DNA of 64,000 bases from Cocos nucifera (GCA_006176705.1 QRFJ01001014.1:62001-126000), one strand, 5' to 3'. Numbered from the stretch's first letter, positions 35,788 to 49,000 are shown. Notes: generated from the letters alone by a model not told the origin. Numbers and translations: made by a program.

Positions 35788-37166
35788 ATGGTTGGTGCTC
35801 GAGTTCGTCTACTATTATATTATGATGGCGTAATAAAAAATGATGAAGATGACGTGCAGTACAATCAGCCTACGAGCCGAATGATTAGGTTGTCTTCATC
35901 ATTATCACATCAAGAATTATTGGACCATTTATATAGTAATATTTCTATAGATAGAAAAAAATATGAAATCAAACTAAGATGGAGATTACCTAATCTATCG
36001 GGACAGTTAATGCAGAGCAAATATATCTTAGTTCCAATTGATGATGATGAAGATGTCCAAGAAATATTGATATTTCCTCTAAAATTTTTAGAATATCGAT
36101 ATATTGAATTATATATTGAAAAGAAAGATATACCCTCTAATGAAAATATTACTCAAATGATGGTACCGAGATTTAGATACTTTAGTAGACTTTTAACCCA
36201 AGAAGACAATACTCCTGGACCTTTTTTGCCTTTCTTGAGTCTTATGGTGCGAACCGTTGGTGCTGAAGCCATGTTTGCAAAACATTATAATACTGTTGGT
36301 CCTAGTTATCCAAATATTCAAAGTCCTATGGTGACTTCTCCTATGGTGGAAGTAGCAGTAAGTGCGGGATATGACACTCGAGGGATAATGATTAGATTAA
36401 TACTAGAATAAATTCTGATAACCGAGGTTTTGAGTCAGATGAGAATGAGGCTGAAGAAGAATAGCTTGATGAAGACAGTAACAATGATGAAGATGAAGAT
36501 GGTGATCAGGATGATCAACCCAATATTAATATAGGTGAACCTGAACTTAGAATGCATAAACCCCCATAATTTTTTAGCAACTTAAATTTAGATCATGGTG
36601 GTGCTGTTAATGTTGGTCGAAGATTGTCCTTTGACTATCAATTTTGGGACTCTTCGATGACTGAATTTTTTAAAGATCTGATTTTTCAAAGCAAAGATAA
36701 TCTAAAGAGAGCTGTTGATCTTTATCATATTTGGAAACATCGGACATATAATGTAGTTCAGTTATATTCAAAGTTGTAGTCCATATGATGTGCATCATCA
36801 GATAATGAACAAGAATGTAAATGAAAGCTTCGTGATGCATTGTTGAAAGATCCAGGTGTTAAAGTTGAAGCTATTGTGGCAACCATTAACGAGCAGTTTC
36901 AATACACAATGTCATACAGAAAAGCATGGTTAGGAAAATAGAAGGCATTGGTTGATATTTATGAAGAATGGGAGCCATCTTATGCAAAATTATCCTATTA
37001 TATAGCTGCACTCAAAAATGCAAACATCAATACTATTATTTTATGGGATTTTGTACCAACAGAAAATTCTAATGTGCGGATTTTAAATTATATTTTTTGG
37101 ACTTTCCAACCATCCATCCAGGGTTTTAGGCATTGTTGTCCTATGATCAGTATTGATGGCACCCAT
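35788..37166 (+). pseudogene. Mutator-like (MULE) transposase, 5' half, degenerate
   Basis: The ATG at 35788 opens MVGARVRLLLYYDGVIKND, the N-terminal domain of plant MuDR-type transposases. The frame stays open to 36411 and then shifts. An acidic stretch (D-E-D-S-N-N-D-E-D-E-D-G-D) follows near 36460-36510. The MuDR DNA-binding segment with F-Q-S-K-D-N-L-K-R-A-V-D-L-Y is near 36680-36730. The start of the catalytic core is 36948-37166 (MVDIYEEWEPSYAKLSYYIA ... MISIDGTH), whose Asp is the first of the DDE triad. Here the gene is cut by a copia insertion. The protein would excise and reinsert the element. At least three stops or frameshifts besides the insertion inactivate it. Confidence 0.9.
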
Positions 37167-39685
37167 TGAAAGGAATATGCCCTCAAGCCAATTAATTTTT
37201 GGGTTGTTCTTTGTCTTTCAAACTCATGTAATGATATTTTTTAATAAATAAATAATGGCATTTATTTCATCATATGCAGTGTTTTATTATTTATTTAAGA
37301 TTATGATGGACTCTATAAATTAGGGCTATGATTTTAGGATTATGATAAGATCATACCAGTGAGACCTAAAATTTTAAAACCCTAATTTAAATATTCCTAG
37401 CCAATGGGATATTGAGTTAGGGATCAATGTTTTCCGATAAGACTAGCACATTCTTTGTATACTCGATTGAGAGGGTGATTGATCTCATAATAACTTGTGT
37501 ATGACACTAATACAAGAATATGAGTGCTCATTAGAGAATGATTCACTGAATTGATCCAAATTGAGAATATCTAACGGAGTCTTATCTACATGTCAATAGA
37601 TGGTTCTCATAGTGAAATTTGTGCATGTAATCCTTTGATCTGAAACTATCATAGAATCTTATATATATAAATCCATATTTTGGTTCATACTCATTCATGA
37701 CTCAGTTATGTACAGGATGATCTGGATATGGTAGATTATATATATGAAGGTTGTGAGTAGGTTAACATAGAATCGATCTCTCCTGGTAAGAGAAAATAGC
37801 ATCCTACCTGCTTCAAACAAATGATGATTCAGAAAGACTTTGATCAAAGCATGATGAAAATTAGAAATGGTTTCTAATATTTTATTAAATGAATCATCAT
37901 CATAAGATTGAAAGAGAAATGAATATGATATTGGGATTGATATATTTTCATACCCAGAGTCATATTTAGGATGCAAGAAGATCGAAGGATCTAGTTGCAT
38001 GATAATTTTCAAGAAAATTTTTTAGTTGCATGATAATTTTCAAGAAAATTTTTGATATTTCCATCAAAATTTTACATCTTTTGGAAAGTCATGATACGTT
38101 GCTAGACGTCAATCATATCTTGTGGGTTTGATCAAATTAAAATTTTAATTTGATCATTAAATTAGAAAGTATTCTAAATTAAGTTAAATTGGGTTAGCTA
38201 GTTTTGACCTAAATCGGTTTGGTTGAGTTCTAACCAGATTAGGTCAAATCACATCCAGACTCACTGCTGGTTAGATGTGGAACTCAATGGGTCACACACA
38301 AAGAGAGTTGATTAAGGGTCTAATTGGATTAGACCATGTTTGCAAAATGAACATGCTAGCACATGTAGCAAACCCTAGCATCTGGATTCGAATTGGATTC
38401 GAATTGACTTTCGATTTGGGCTAATTAAGGTCCAATTTGAGCCAAATAGGATTTGGTCTTGAATTAAATTTACCTAGACTGATTGGGCTTCATTGGGCTG
38501 CCACATACCTAAATCCCACATGCCAGAGAGTCTCTCTCTTATGCATGGAAAGTCTTTCATGCGCAAAGCATTTTTTGGCGCATAGAATTAGTTGACGCCT
38601 ATCTTCTTTGACTTTTTTCATTTGTTATGTCGCATAAAATTTTTGAATAGGCATGGACATCTGATATGGGGTGATAAAGAGTTCTTCTATAAGTTAAAAA
38701 CTCCATTTTCTTTTTAATTTTTATCGCCCAGGATTCTTTGTCGCCCAAGACTCCTTGCCGTCCAAGACTCCATGCCGTCCACTCTTCCTTGACGCCTCTT
38801 GGATCAAGTCAAAGTCTCTTAGGACTTTGACTATTCAAAGATCATCTCCATGCCTTCTTGCTGAATGGGCGTCCCTTTTTAGAGCCATTGGATGGCCCTT
38901 TTATCTGATCTAATGGATGAAAAGGGTGGCACCAATGATGAAATATTATGACTCTTCGTAAATGACTTACGTAGAATTAGTCCAAGAGTCCTTCTGCTTT
39001 AAGGCATCTCTTGGACTAAGTCTACATTTCATTATTTTATGATGAGGCATGAGATTGGCTGAAGGGACATGAGATATTTTTTTTGAATGGGCACAAGAAA
39101 TTGTGTTGGCACCCTTACGTATATTATAAATAAGGGTGCATACCATGAGTCCGAGAGATGTGAAAATTATCTTTCTTTCTTACAAGAGTTTCTTTTTATC
39201 CAATTTTTTTTCTTTCCTTCTCTTATTTAGACCTTGTTCTTATAAGGATAAGAAGTCATCTTAAGACTAAGAGATTAGGAAGAAAAATTAAGAAGACAAA
39301 GAAAAAGAAAGATAGATGAGGAGAGGCAAGGAAGGTAACATAAAGGCTAAAGAAGATCTTACCCTTTTAATTAAAGTTCTTATTATTAGAACTCTAATTA
39401 TATAAATCAGAAGTGCTGGTGTCTTGATCAAGTCTCTATGTGGATCAACATTGGAGGGTGAACACGTGGGCACCTGGTGGAACCCCTGACGGACTGCTAC
39501 CGATGATCAGGGTCAATTTAGGATTTAGCGATAAGAGGTATGTTCTAATACTTTCTTTTATATTACAAATGCATATTATATGATTTAATTGCTAATAAGA
39601 TGGTCCTAGGGTTCAAGTTTGGTTTATATGATTTCATATTTTTGCTTTGAAATCCATGCTTCCGCCTTGTACACCATTCCTATCA
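37167..39685 (+). repeat. Copia A 5' LTR
   Basis: The 2519 bp LTR is matched along its length by 44723-45357 plus 53210-55063. A short run of CGCCCA(A/G)GA(C/T)TC-type repeats lies near 38728-38800. The tail of the LTR ends TATCA one base before the primer-binding site. Confidence 0.95.
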
Positions 39686-39686
39686 G

Positions 39687-39703
39687 TGGTATCAGAGCAA
39701 GCC
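39687..39703 (+). other. Copia A primer-binding site
   Basis: TGGTATCAGAGCAAGCC follows the 5' LTR after one base. It is the standard plant sequence complementary to the 3' end of initiator methionine tRNA, and it fixes the plus orientation. Confidence 0.9.
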
Positions 39704-40806
39704 TTATTAGGTTAAATCATATAATGCTTTGCTTATAATATAATGGCATAAATGAAAAAGTATGATATAATTTTTTTTTGTTTTATTTGCATGTTATTTA
39801 TATGATGAGATCATATTCTTTTATTTATCATAATGAGATTATGATGTATATATATTATTCTGTAAAGGTTGCCCTGATATAGTGGAAAGTATTCACTATA
39901 TAATGATGGTTGTCCTAGAATAATTATACATGTTAATAGATATATATAAATTTTATCATAATTGATGCTATTATGCATTTAGTTTGATTTAAATCAGAAT
40001 GTGCATCGAGACCATTTAAATCCCTCTTTAAAAAATTATATTAAGTTGTAGTGTAATTAATCTATAGCTGAATCAGTCAGGATGTCTAATTGATCAATCG
40101 GTGTCTAGGAAAAATGGTTCATGATTGGTAAAGAGAACGTGATTTTTTAATTGGTTCCGTTGTCTGACCTGGCCAATTTATTGGTGTCTAAGGAAAGCAA
40201 CGGAGGGACTCCCACTTTCTCTCTCCACTTTACCTTAGCTGATTCGATTAATTTAATTCTAGATTGAAATGCTTAATATTATATTCACTACATTAAGGCC
40301 TTCCTTCATACTAGGTTCTTATTATGTCCAGAACCATATTAGTTTTGTTGTGTAACCACAAGATCTATCATGGGGAATGATGTAATATTAATCTAGTGCA
40401 TTGAGATGCTTACAGTATTTTGAATATACTGCTTTGTTGTGTAACCACAAAAGTAGTTATATTTCATTTTGACTGTATAGAAATGAAGGGTTCTACTTTA
40501 AACTAAAACATTAAAGTTTGTTGTGCTAACACAAGGCTATTAATGTTTTAGAGGCAAAAGTTTTTTGAGAGTTGCATAAAATGCAATTGGAAAGAGTTTC
40601 CTACCTTTGAACTTATAACAGGTTTGTTGTGCAACCACAAGACCTTTTATAAGGAATTAGGATCTTATTCTCACTAAGAAAATCAATAAGAGGTTATGAT
40701 TTTTAGATTAAATAGTGGGAGACATAATTAAATTAAAGTCCTAATTTAATTATGTTTGTCATCATGAATTGTTTGCTTATATATTATTCTTTATTATGTA
40801 GATTAA
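39704..40806 (+). other. Copia A leader with TTTGTTGTG(T/C)AACCACAA repeats
   Basis: This AT-rich untranslated leader between primer-binding site and gag holds four short inverted-repeat units of the form TTGTTGTGTAACCACAA, near 40340, 40432, 40518 (as GTTGTGCTAACACAA) and 40623. No gene is recognised. Confidence 0.7.
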
Positions 40807-41600
40807 ATGGCTTCTTCACTTTCATTACGTTCAATTTTGGATTCAAATAAATTGACTGATCAAAATTATGTTGACTGATTGAGAAACCTAAAAATAGTAC
40901 TCAGTCAAGAAAAACTCTCCTATATTCTTGATGCCCCTGATCCTAAGCCATTAGAAAATGATGCCACAGATGAAGATAAGTCCACATACAAGATGTGGCA
41001 AAATAATTTTCTTACTGTCAAATGCATCATACTTGCCTCTATGAATAATGAATTACAGAGGCAGCATGATAGCATGGACACTCAATCCATATTGCTCAAT
41101 CTAAAAGAGCTTTATGGAGAGCATAGTAGGACTGCTAGATATGAGATATCTAAGCAATTATTTCATGCAAGAATGATAGAAGGAACATCCATACAAAATC
41201 ATGTTTTGATGGTAATTGACCTAATCACTCGATTAAGTCAATTAGGTTTTGTTATGGATGGAGAGTTAAGTCAGGATTTGATCCTAGAGTCATTTTCTCA
41301 GTTTGTCGTGAACTATCACATGAATAAACTGAATTCTTTCTTGTCTGAGCTATTAAATATACTTAAGACAGCAGAAAGCCATATCAAGAAGGATAAGACT
41401 CCTCTTCTTCTTGTGGATGGGATCTCCAAGAAGAAGGTAGGCAAAAAGGGTTCAAAGAGAAGGTTGAACCTTAAAGATGGTATAAATAAAAAGAAAAAGG
41501 GGAAGAAGGTCTCCGGATAGACGACCTATTTTTACTACGGCAAAACAGATCGTTGGAAAAGGAATTGCAAGACTTACCTTGCAACCGTGAAGTCTGTGCA
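40807..41600 (+). pseudogene. Copia A gag
   Basis: The ATG at 40807 opens MASSLSLRSILDSNKLTDQN, then W has become a stop at 40876-40879. The frame remains open to 41520 and shows the copia Gag (UBN2-like) domain: LSYILDAPDP, KMWQNNFLTVKCIILASM, LKELYGEHSRTARYEISKQL and MNKLNSFLSELLNIL. A Lys-rich tail follows and then a decayed zinc knuckle beyond the stop (T-Y-F-Y-Y-G-K-T-D-R-W-K-R-N-C, two ligands lost). Gag builds the particle that packages element RNA. Confidence 0.9.
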
Positions 41601-41639
41601 AATAATGCATCAAAAGGTATGTATGAGATACATACTATA

Positions 41640-42945
41640 TTATCATTAAATTCTTTCATTTCAAATTCTTGGGTATTAGATACCTACTATGATTTTCATA
41701 TATGCAAATTTTTGTAGGGGCTGCAGAAAATTAAGAGTTTGAAGAAAGGTGACTTCAAGCTCTAAGGTGCTAGAGGAGAGTCTATCCAAGCAGAAGCTAT
41801 AGGGATAAATATATTAAAGTTACCTTATGGAAAGATCTTAGAGCTTACAAATTATTATTATATGCCTAAGATGATTAGAAATATTATATCTATACCCTTG
41901 TTATTAAAACAAGGTTATAGTCTTAATGTAACGAGCGAAGGTTGCTCGATCAAATATTCTAATAAAAATATTTGTTTTGGCATATTTAGCAATGGTTTGT
42001 TGACTCTATATTTGGATGACAATATATTTCATATTGATGAAAACAGAAAAGGTAAGAGAGATGACATAAATAATATTTTACTTTGACATTGTCGATTAGG
42101 TCATATTAGTGAGGCTAGGATTAACAAGTTATATAAAGAAAAGTTCTTTGATCCTTTTGATTATGAATCATTGGGAACTTGTGAATCATGCCTCATGGGT
42201 AAAATGACCAAGATTCCATTTAGTGGATATGGAGAAAGGACAAATGAGTTATTAGAACTTATACATATGGATATATGTGGTCCTATGATAACTCAAGCCA
42301 GAGGAGAATACTCTTATTTTATAATGTTTACTGATGATTTATCTAGGTTTGGATATGTGTATCTTATGAAATACAAATCATAAGCCTTTGATAAATTTCA
42401 AGAGTATCAAAGTATGGTCGAAAAACAAACTGGACAATGTATAAAAATCCTTTGATCTGATCGAAAAGGAGAATACTTATCTAGTGAGTTTCTAGACTAT
42501 CTTAAAGTTAAAGAAATTTTCTCTGAATGGACATCTTCTTATACACCATAATTAAATGGTATAGCCCAAAGGAAAAATCGTACCTTATTAGATATGGTAC
42601 GGTCCATGATGTGTTTCACTGAATTACCTATTTTCTTCTAGGGTCATGCTCTGAAGACTGTAATTTACATCTTAAATAGAGTTTCTTCTAAATCTGTATC
42701 TAGTACTCCATATGACATATGGAGAAGTAAGAAACCTAACCTTAAGTATCTTAAGATATGGGGTTGTCCAGCATATGTCAAAAGAAATTTTGGACATAAA
42801 CTTGATGCTAGATCAGATAGATGTCTATTTATAGGATATCCTAGAAATAGTATAGGATATTTATTCTACCATCCTACTAAACAAAAGGTATTTATAAGTA
42901 GGCATGCCACTTTCATGGAAAAAGAATTTATCCTAGAAAAAGGCA
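41640..42945 (+). pseudogene. Copia A protease and integrase, degenerate
   Basis: The protease site should be a D-S/T-G-S type motif but reads WVLDTYYDFHIC near 41670-41705, so the active site is lost. The integrase zinc-binding part (H-C-R-L-G-H ... C-E-S-C-L-M-G-K) lies at about 42087-42200. The core follows with IHMDICGPMITQARGEYSYF, MFTDDLSRFGYVYLMKYKS and, after a stop, a QRKNRTLLDMVRSMMCF segment near 42570. In the last, the catalytic Glu of the usual E-R-x-N-R-T motif has become Gln. C-terminal motifs S-S-T-P-Y-D-I-W and W-G-C-P-A-Y-V-K follow. At least six stops are present. Confidence 0.9.
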
Positions 42946-44708
42946 GTGGCAGAAATATTGAACTTAGTGAAGTTCAAGAAAAAACAAATAGAAATTTCTC
43001 AACCATATAATCACATAAAAGAACCAGAACACATAACTCCTATCCATAGGTCTAAAAGAGTACGAAATACACCTGTGAGGTATGGTTTCATTATTGAGAA
43101 TAATGAAGCCCAAGTCATTGAGAATGACGAACCTCTGACCTATACGGAAGCAGTCAAAAGTAAAGACTCTTACAAATGGCTGGCTGCCATGCAATCCAAA
43201 ATAGAATCCATGCACACCAACAAAGTATGGACTTTGGTGGATGCACCAGAGGATATAAATCCTATTGGATGCAAATGGATTTTTAAGAAAAAGATTGGAG
43301 CTGATGGTCAAATTGAAACCTATAAGGCCAGATTGGTGGCTAAGGGTTTTAGGCAAAAATAGGAGATTGATTATGATGAAATATTTTCACCTATTGCCAT
43401 GCTCAAATCTATTCGGATTATGCTTGCTATAGCAGCATACCACGACTATGAAATATAGGCAAATGGATGTAAAGACTACCTTCCTTAATGGTTTCCTTGA
43501 GGAGGAGGTCTATATGTCACAGCCAGAGGGATTTGAGTCAAATGAGAGACCAAATCAGGTATGCAAGCTTAAGAGATCCATTTATGGATTAAAGCAAGCA
43601 TCAAGGAGTTGGAACATCCATTTTGATGAAACAGTAAAAGAGTTTGGTTTTATCAAGAATGTTGATGAACCATGTGTGTACAAGAAAAACTAGTGGGAGA
43701 ACCATAGTCTTCTTGGTTCTGTATGTAGATGACATACTCCTCATTGGGAATGATATCCCAATGTTACAATCAGTCAAATTATGGCTATCAAATAAGTTTT
43801 CCATGAAAGATTTGGGAGAAGCATCCTATATACTAGGAATAAAGATCTATAGAGATAGATCTAAGAGGATGCTAGGCTTGTCCCAATCTAGGTACATTGA
43901 CTTAATACTGAAAAAATTCAGTATGGATGGAAGTAAAAGAGGTTACTTACCCATGAGTCAAGGCATACATCTCTCTAAAAAGATGTCTCCAAAGACACCT
44001 GAAGAGAGAAATAGAATGAGTTCTATTCCTTATGCTTCGGCTGTTGGATCAATAATGTATGCCATGTTATGTACAAGGCCTGATGTTGCTTATGCTTTAG
44101 GCATTGCAAGTAGATTTCAAGCTGATCCAGGAGAGGATCATTAGAAAGCTGTGAAAAATATTCTTAAGTACTTGAGAAGGACTAAAGATATTTTTCTAGT
44201 ATATGGTGGTTCTGATCTTAAATTAGAAGCATATTCTGATTCTAGTTTTCAATCAGACCCAGATGATAGCAAATCCATTTCAGGGTATGTCTTTACTCTG
44301 AACGGTGGAGCAGTAAGTTGGAAGAGTACTAAGCAGCCAACTATAGCTGACTCAACCACTGAAGCAGAATACATAGCTGTAAGTGAAGCCGCCAAGGAAG
44401 TTGTCTGGATGAAGAAGTTTATCATTGAATTGGATGTTATTCCTAAAATTGAGAATACAGTACCACTTTACTATAATAATACTAGAGCTATGGCTCAAGC
44501 AAAGGAACCAAGATCTCATCATAAATCTAAATACATTCTGAGACGCTTCCATCTCATTCGTGAAATTATTAAAAGACAAGATGTAGTCATAGAACGAGTT
44601 GACACAAAGAACAACATAACAGACCTATTCACTAAGGCTTTACCACTGCAATTGTTTGATCGCCACCTTGATTATATGGGATTAAATTATAAGAGTGATT
44701 GGCTTTAG
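42946..44708 (+). pseudogene. Copia A reverse transcriptase and RNase H
   Basis: The segments 42946-43362, 43448-43693, 43644-44144 and 44151-44708 together give a nearly complete copia RT-RNase H. Landmarks are SYKWLAAMQSKIESMHTNKV, CKWIFKKKIGADGQIETYKA, MDVKTTFLNGFLEEEVYMSQ, the catalytic VLYVDDILLIGND (YVDD at 43722-43733), then RNase H motifs AYSDSSFQSD and STTEAEYIAVSEAAKEVVWM, ending at DLFTKAL and a stop at 44708. The breaks are a stop near 43362, a stop in place of Arg/Gln near 43457, a frameshift near 43690 and a stop at 44142. The catalytic residues are kept, which suggests modest age. Confidence 0.92.
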
Positions 44709-44722
44709 TGCAAGTGGGAGAT
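44709..44722 (+). other. Copia A polypurine tract
   Basis: The purine-rich TGCAAGTGGGAGAT lies directly before the 3' LTR. It is the usual priming site for plus-strand synthesis. Confidence 0.85.
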
Positions 44723-45357
44723 TGAAAGGAATATGCCCTCAAGCCAATTAATTTTTGGATTGTTCTTTATCTTCCAAACTCATGTAATGATATTTTTTAA
44801 TAAATAAATAAAGACATTTATTTCATCATATGCAGTATCTTATTATTTATTTAAGATTATGATGAATCCTATAAATTAGGGCTATGATTTTAGGATTATA
44901 ATAAGATCATATCAGTGAGACCTAAAATCTTAAAATCCTAATTTAAATATTCCTAATCGATGGGATATTGAGTTAGGGATCAATGTTTTCTGGTAAGACT
45001 AGCACATTCTTTGTATGCTCGATTGAAAAGATGATTGATCTCACAATAACTTGTGTATGACACTAATACAAGAATGTAGGTGCTCATTAGAGAATGAGTT
45101 TACTGAATTGATCCAAATCAAGAATATCTAATGGAGTCTTATTTACATGTCAATAGATGGTTCTCACAGTGGAATTTGTGCATGTAATCTTTTGATCTGA
45201 AACTACCATAGAATCTTATATATATAAATCCATATTTTGGTTCATACTCATTCATGACTCAGTTATGTACAGGATGATCTGGATATGGTAGATTATATAC
45301 ATGAAGGTTGTGAGTAGGTTAACATGGAATCGATCTCTCTTAGTAAGAGGAAATAGC

Positions 45358-46432
45358 TGAAGGAAAATCCAGATTTTTCGATCCAGGTTCGTTCAGATCT
45401 GATCAGATCAAGAGATATATTTCAAAAATTTTTCTCTTTGATCTGTATCAGATCTAGGATATTTCAGATTTGATTCTTATTATTTTAATAAATAAACTAA
45501 AATAAGAATAAATTAAATCAAATTTAATTTACCTAATTTGGGTAATCCTATTATCCGTTGATGATCCTGTTTGCAGCGAAAGGTTCTGGATCTAGCCATG
45601 CAAGCGCCTGGCCTCTACCGGTATCCACTCAGGCTAGATCTGGAGATCCTCTTCTTCTCTATCATGTCTCCAAAAATCAGATCTGGATCTGATCTGGAGG
45701 ATCTTCAAAACTCCTTTTGAAGATCAGCAGTCATCCTTTGCAGTAGTGCAGCCTTCTTGCTTTTGATCGCCTTTCTCTTGCTTGAATCGCACCAACAAAA
45801 ATCCAAAACTCCTTTTGGACGTGGAGAGCAAGGGGAGAAGGTGGTTTGGCATGGAGAAGGAGGGGAGAGGCAGCCTAGGGGCATGGGGAATTGTGATTCA
45901 ATAATCTCATGTAAATTTGAGTTGGGCACAGGGTCTTATTTATAGACTGACTATGATCCAACTTCTCTTCTTCCCAACCAATCACAACCCTTTATGAAAT
46001 TAGATCTAAATCTGATTGGTGGGAATAGAGTCCCCTAGATTCCTCCTTAGAGGGCGCCTAAGACCAGTCAAACTGGATTCTTAGAAGAACTCTAATTGGA
46101 ATCCAAAAGGGAGGTGGAGTCCTTGTCCAACAAGGACTCTAGGGCGCCTCCAACTTGGGCACACGCCAAGAGTGGCGTGCGCCCTCCTCCTTGCAGGTTC
46201 TGGTAGGGGGACAAGCCCCCACCAACTCTCCAATAGGTGCATGACATGTGATCAAAAGTCAAAGTGTCAATGATCAAGTTTGACGAAGTGAATGACCAGT
46301 CAAAAAAAGAATCTGACAATGGTATATGTTACTAAATACCTTTTTAGAACCTCTCAACCAAAACCTCTTGGCTCAACAGACAATTTATAGTAAAAAGAAC
46401 TAGTCACGATCTAGTTCACTTGAATCCATCAA
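45358..46432 (-). repeat. Copia B 3' LTR, truncated
   Basis: Collinear with 50936-52120 or so, with many small differences. Homology ends near 46432, where RT-like coding sequence begins on the reverse strand. That point is the junction of an internal deletion. Confidence 0.88.
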
Positions 46433-47000
46433 TCCATTTGCCATATTTCATAATCGAAATAGGCTGCAACGGCAAGCAATGTGCGGATGGATTTTAGCAT
46501 AGCCACTGGGGAAAAGGTATCCTGATAGTCAATGCCTTCGCGTTGACTATAACCTTTTGCCACTAGTCTAGCCTTGAATGTCTCCACATTTCCCATCTGC
46601 ACCAATCTTTCTCTTGAAGATCCATTTACATCCCAATAGGTACTATACCTTCTGGTGGATCTACCAAGGTCCAGACTTGGTTTGAGTGCATCGAGTCAAT
46701 TTCTGACTGCATTGCCTCTAGCCATTTCTCGGAGTCGATATCTGATATCGCCTCGTTGTAGGTTTTGGGATCATCACCATGAGCACCATTACCTACGAGG
46801 AACATTTCCTCTACATCCTCTGAAATAATACCTAAGTATCTTTCAGGGGGACGGAAAACTCTTTTCCGATCTACGAGGTGGAGGAGGTAGTGTTCTTATT
46901 GGCTCAACCTGATTTGGTTCCAATTGGTCCTTAGCTCGTTGTACTTGTGAGACTTTCTCATCAAGCTTGAATCTGCTTTTTCCAATGCCGCTATCTTGAA
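46433..47000 (-). pseudogene. Copia B reverse transcriptase, N-terminal remnant
   Basis: The reverse strand reads, with frameshifts, W-L-E-A-M-Q-S-E-I-D-S-M-H, then QVWTLVDPPEGIVPIG, R-L-D-type remnants of the K-A-R-L-V-A-K motif, and Y-F-D-Y-E-I-W-Q-M-D at about 46435-46460. This is the start of the copia RT. It stops just before the position where V-K-T-A-F-L-N-G would follow. The YVDD part and RNase H are missing. Confidence 0.82.
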
Positions 47001-47900
47001 TAAACTATTTTTCAAGAAAGATGGCATGTCGACTCACAATCACATTGTGGTCTTCTGGAATGTAGAAATAGTATCCTAATGACTCTTTAGGATATCCTAT
47101 GAATCGAGCTCTAAAGGACCTAAACTCTAACTTGTCCGCTTGTTGTCTTTTGACATGAGCCGGACAACCCCAAATTCTGAGATGACTCAGACTTGGTTTC
47201 TTACCGTGCCATATCTCATACGGTGTGGTAGGAACGGTTTTAGAGGAAACCCTATTCAGTAGATAAATTGAAGTTAACAATGAGTGTCCCCAAAGAAAAT
47301 CAGGAAGGTCTGTGAAGCTCATCATGGATCGAACCATATCCAATAGAGTCCGATTTCTCCATTCTGAAACCCCGTTGAGTTGAGGTGTTCCTGGTGGAGT
47401 CCATTGAGAGACTATGCCATTTTTCCTTGAGATAGTCTAGGAATTCCGGCTAAGGTATTCACCTCCTCGATCTGATCGAAGAACCTTAATGGGTTTTTTT
47501 AGTTTTTTTCTACTTCATGTCTGAATTCTTTGAACTTTTCAAAAGCTTCAGACTTGTGTCTCATAAGATACACATACCCATACCTAGACAGATCATCGGT
47601 AAAGGTAATGAAGTAGACAAAATTGCCTCTAGCCGGCACATCAAATGGGCCGCACACATCAGTATGTACTAGGGCAAGGAGATCTGTGGCCCTCTCCCCA
47701 TGTCCAACAAAAGGGAGTTTAGTCATTTTGCCTTGAAGACAAGATTCACAAGTTGGATATGACTCGGAAAGTCAATGGACTCAATAGCCCATTTTTCTCC
47801 AATTTGTTGATCCTATCTTCTGCTATATGACCTAATCTCAGGTGCCATAGATATCTGTCGTTTGGACTATCCCTAGGTCGTTTGGCATTCACGTTTTGCT
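47001..47900 (-). pseudogene. Copia B integrase, degenerate
   Basis: The segment 47005-47343 carries the integrase C-terminal motifs MDMVRSMMSFTDLPDFLWGH, TPYEIWHGKKPSLSHLRIWG and CPAHVKRQQADKLEFRS. The segment 47499-47726 carries the core (LLALVHTDVCGPFDVPARGN, FTDDLSRYGYVYLMRHKSEA) with two of the catalytic Asp residues. Frameshifts between 47343 and 47499 and around 47730-47800 break the gene; remnants of the zinc-binding part lie to about 47870. Confidence 0.88.
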
Positions 47901-48003
47901 CGATAGTTTAGAACAGGTACATCAATATGTAGCTGATAAAGACCATTAATAAGGAAAACCATTTGCAATTTTATTTCTTTCATAAAGAATGTTACAATGG
48001 TCC

Positions 48004-49000
48004 TTAAAGAAGGTGAATCACATAACCTTCTTGTGCTAAGCATGAAACAGAAATCAAATTCCTGCTAGCTGCAGGCACAAAATAACAGTCTTTCAAAACT
48101 AAGTCTAAACCAGATGGTAATCGAAGAGGGTATGTTCCCACGGCTACTGCAGCAACTCTTGCTCCATTACCGATGCGTAGGATCATGTCTCCATCCCTCA
48201 GCCTCCTGCTATCCTCAAGACCCTGCATGAAGTGCACAGATGAGCACTAGAACCAGAGTCAAGCACCCAACTGGATGCAGAAGAAACCGTAAGGTTAGAC
48301 TCAATAACGAGCATACCTCCAGAAGGACCTTCCTTCTTGTTCTTCAGGGTGGCCAGGTAAGTAGGGCAGTTCCGCTTCCAATGGCCGTCGCTGTTGCAAT
48401 GGAAACACTTTCCTTTGACATCGGCCTTCTTCTTCGGCTCTGCCTTCTTCTTCTTTGATCCTTCCACCTTTTGCTTTTTCACAGACTTCTTTTTCTTTCC
48501 ATAAGACTTTCTTTGGAAGAAATCCGTTCTATAGCAAGAACTAAGCTTTAGCCTTTCATAGAAAGTCAGTGGTAACCAGCTATTCATTAATTCGGGCCAA
48601 GGAATTTTGAGTTTATGCATGTAGTAATTCATGATGAATTACCCATATGCATTAGTCAAGGATTGCAGGAATAAATATCGTTCTGCAGGTCAAGTCTACT
48701 TCACATCGAGCTTCTCAAGCTCTTCCATGTCCTTGATCATTGTCAGACAGTGATCTTGGACTGACTGCATCACGCATCTTTTGCTTTAAAAGTCGTTTCG
48801 TGACTTGATATTTGGCTGCGCGACTTGTTCACCAAAATCTCCTGCGATGAGCCAAACATTGTTGGAGCAGTTCGATATCTTTATGTTGGCGCTGGAGTTC
48901 ATCTGACATCGAGCCAACAATGTAATATCTGGTCTTGTTCTATCCATTTTTCAGAGATGCTCTCTGTTCAACAGATGGACGGCTGGTAAGTGGGAGGGTC
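48004..49000 (-). pseudogene. Copia B gag end (zinc knuckle) and protease
   Basis: The segment 48198-48632 has a Lys-rich tail, an intact zinc knuckle CFHCNSDGHWKRNC and the protease site SWVLDSGSSAHLC. The segment 48004-48237 continues with the protease tail (L-K-D-C-Y-F-V-P-A-A-S-R-N-L-I-S-V). Upstream to about 49000 lie frame-shifted gag remnants. The intact knuckle and D-S-G-S site contrast with the decayed ones in Copia A, in keeping with later insertion. Confidence 0.88.
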
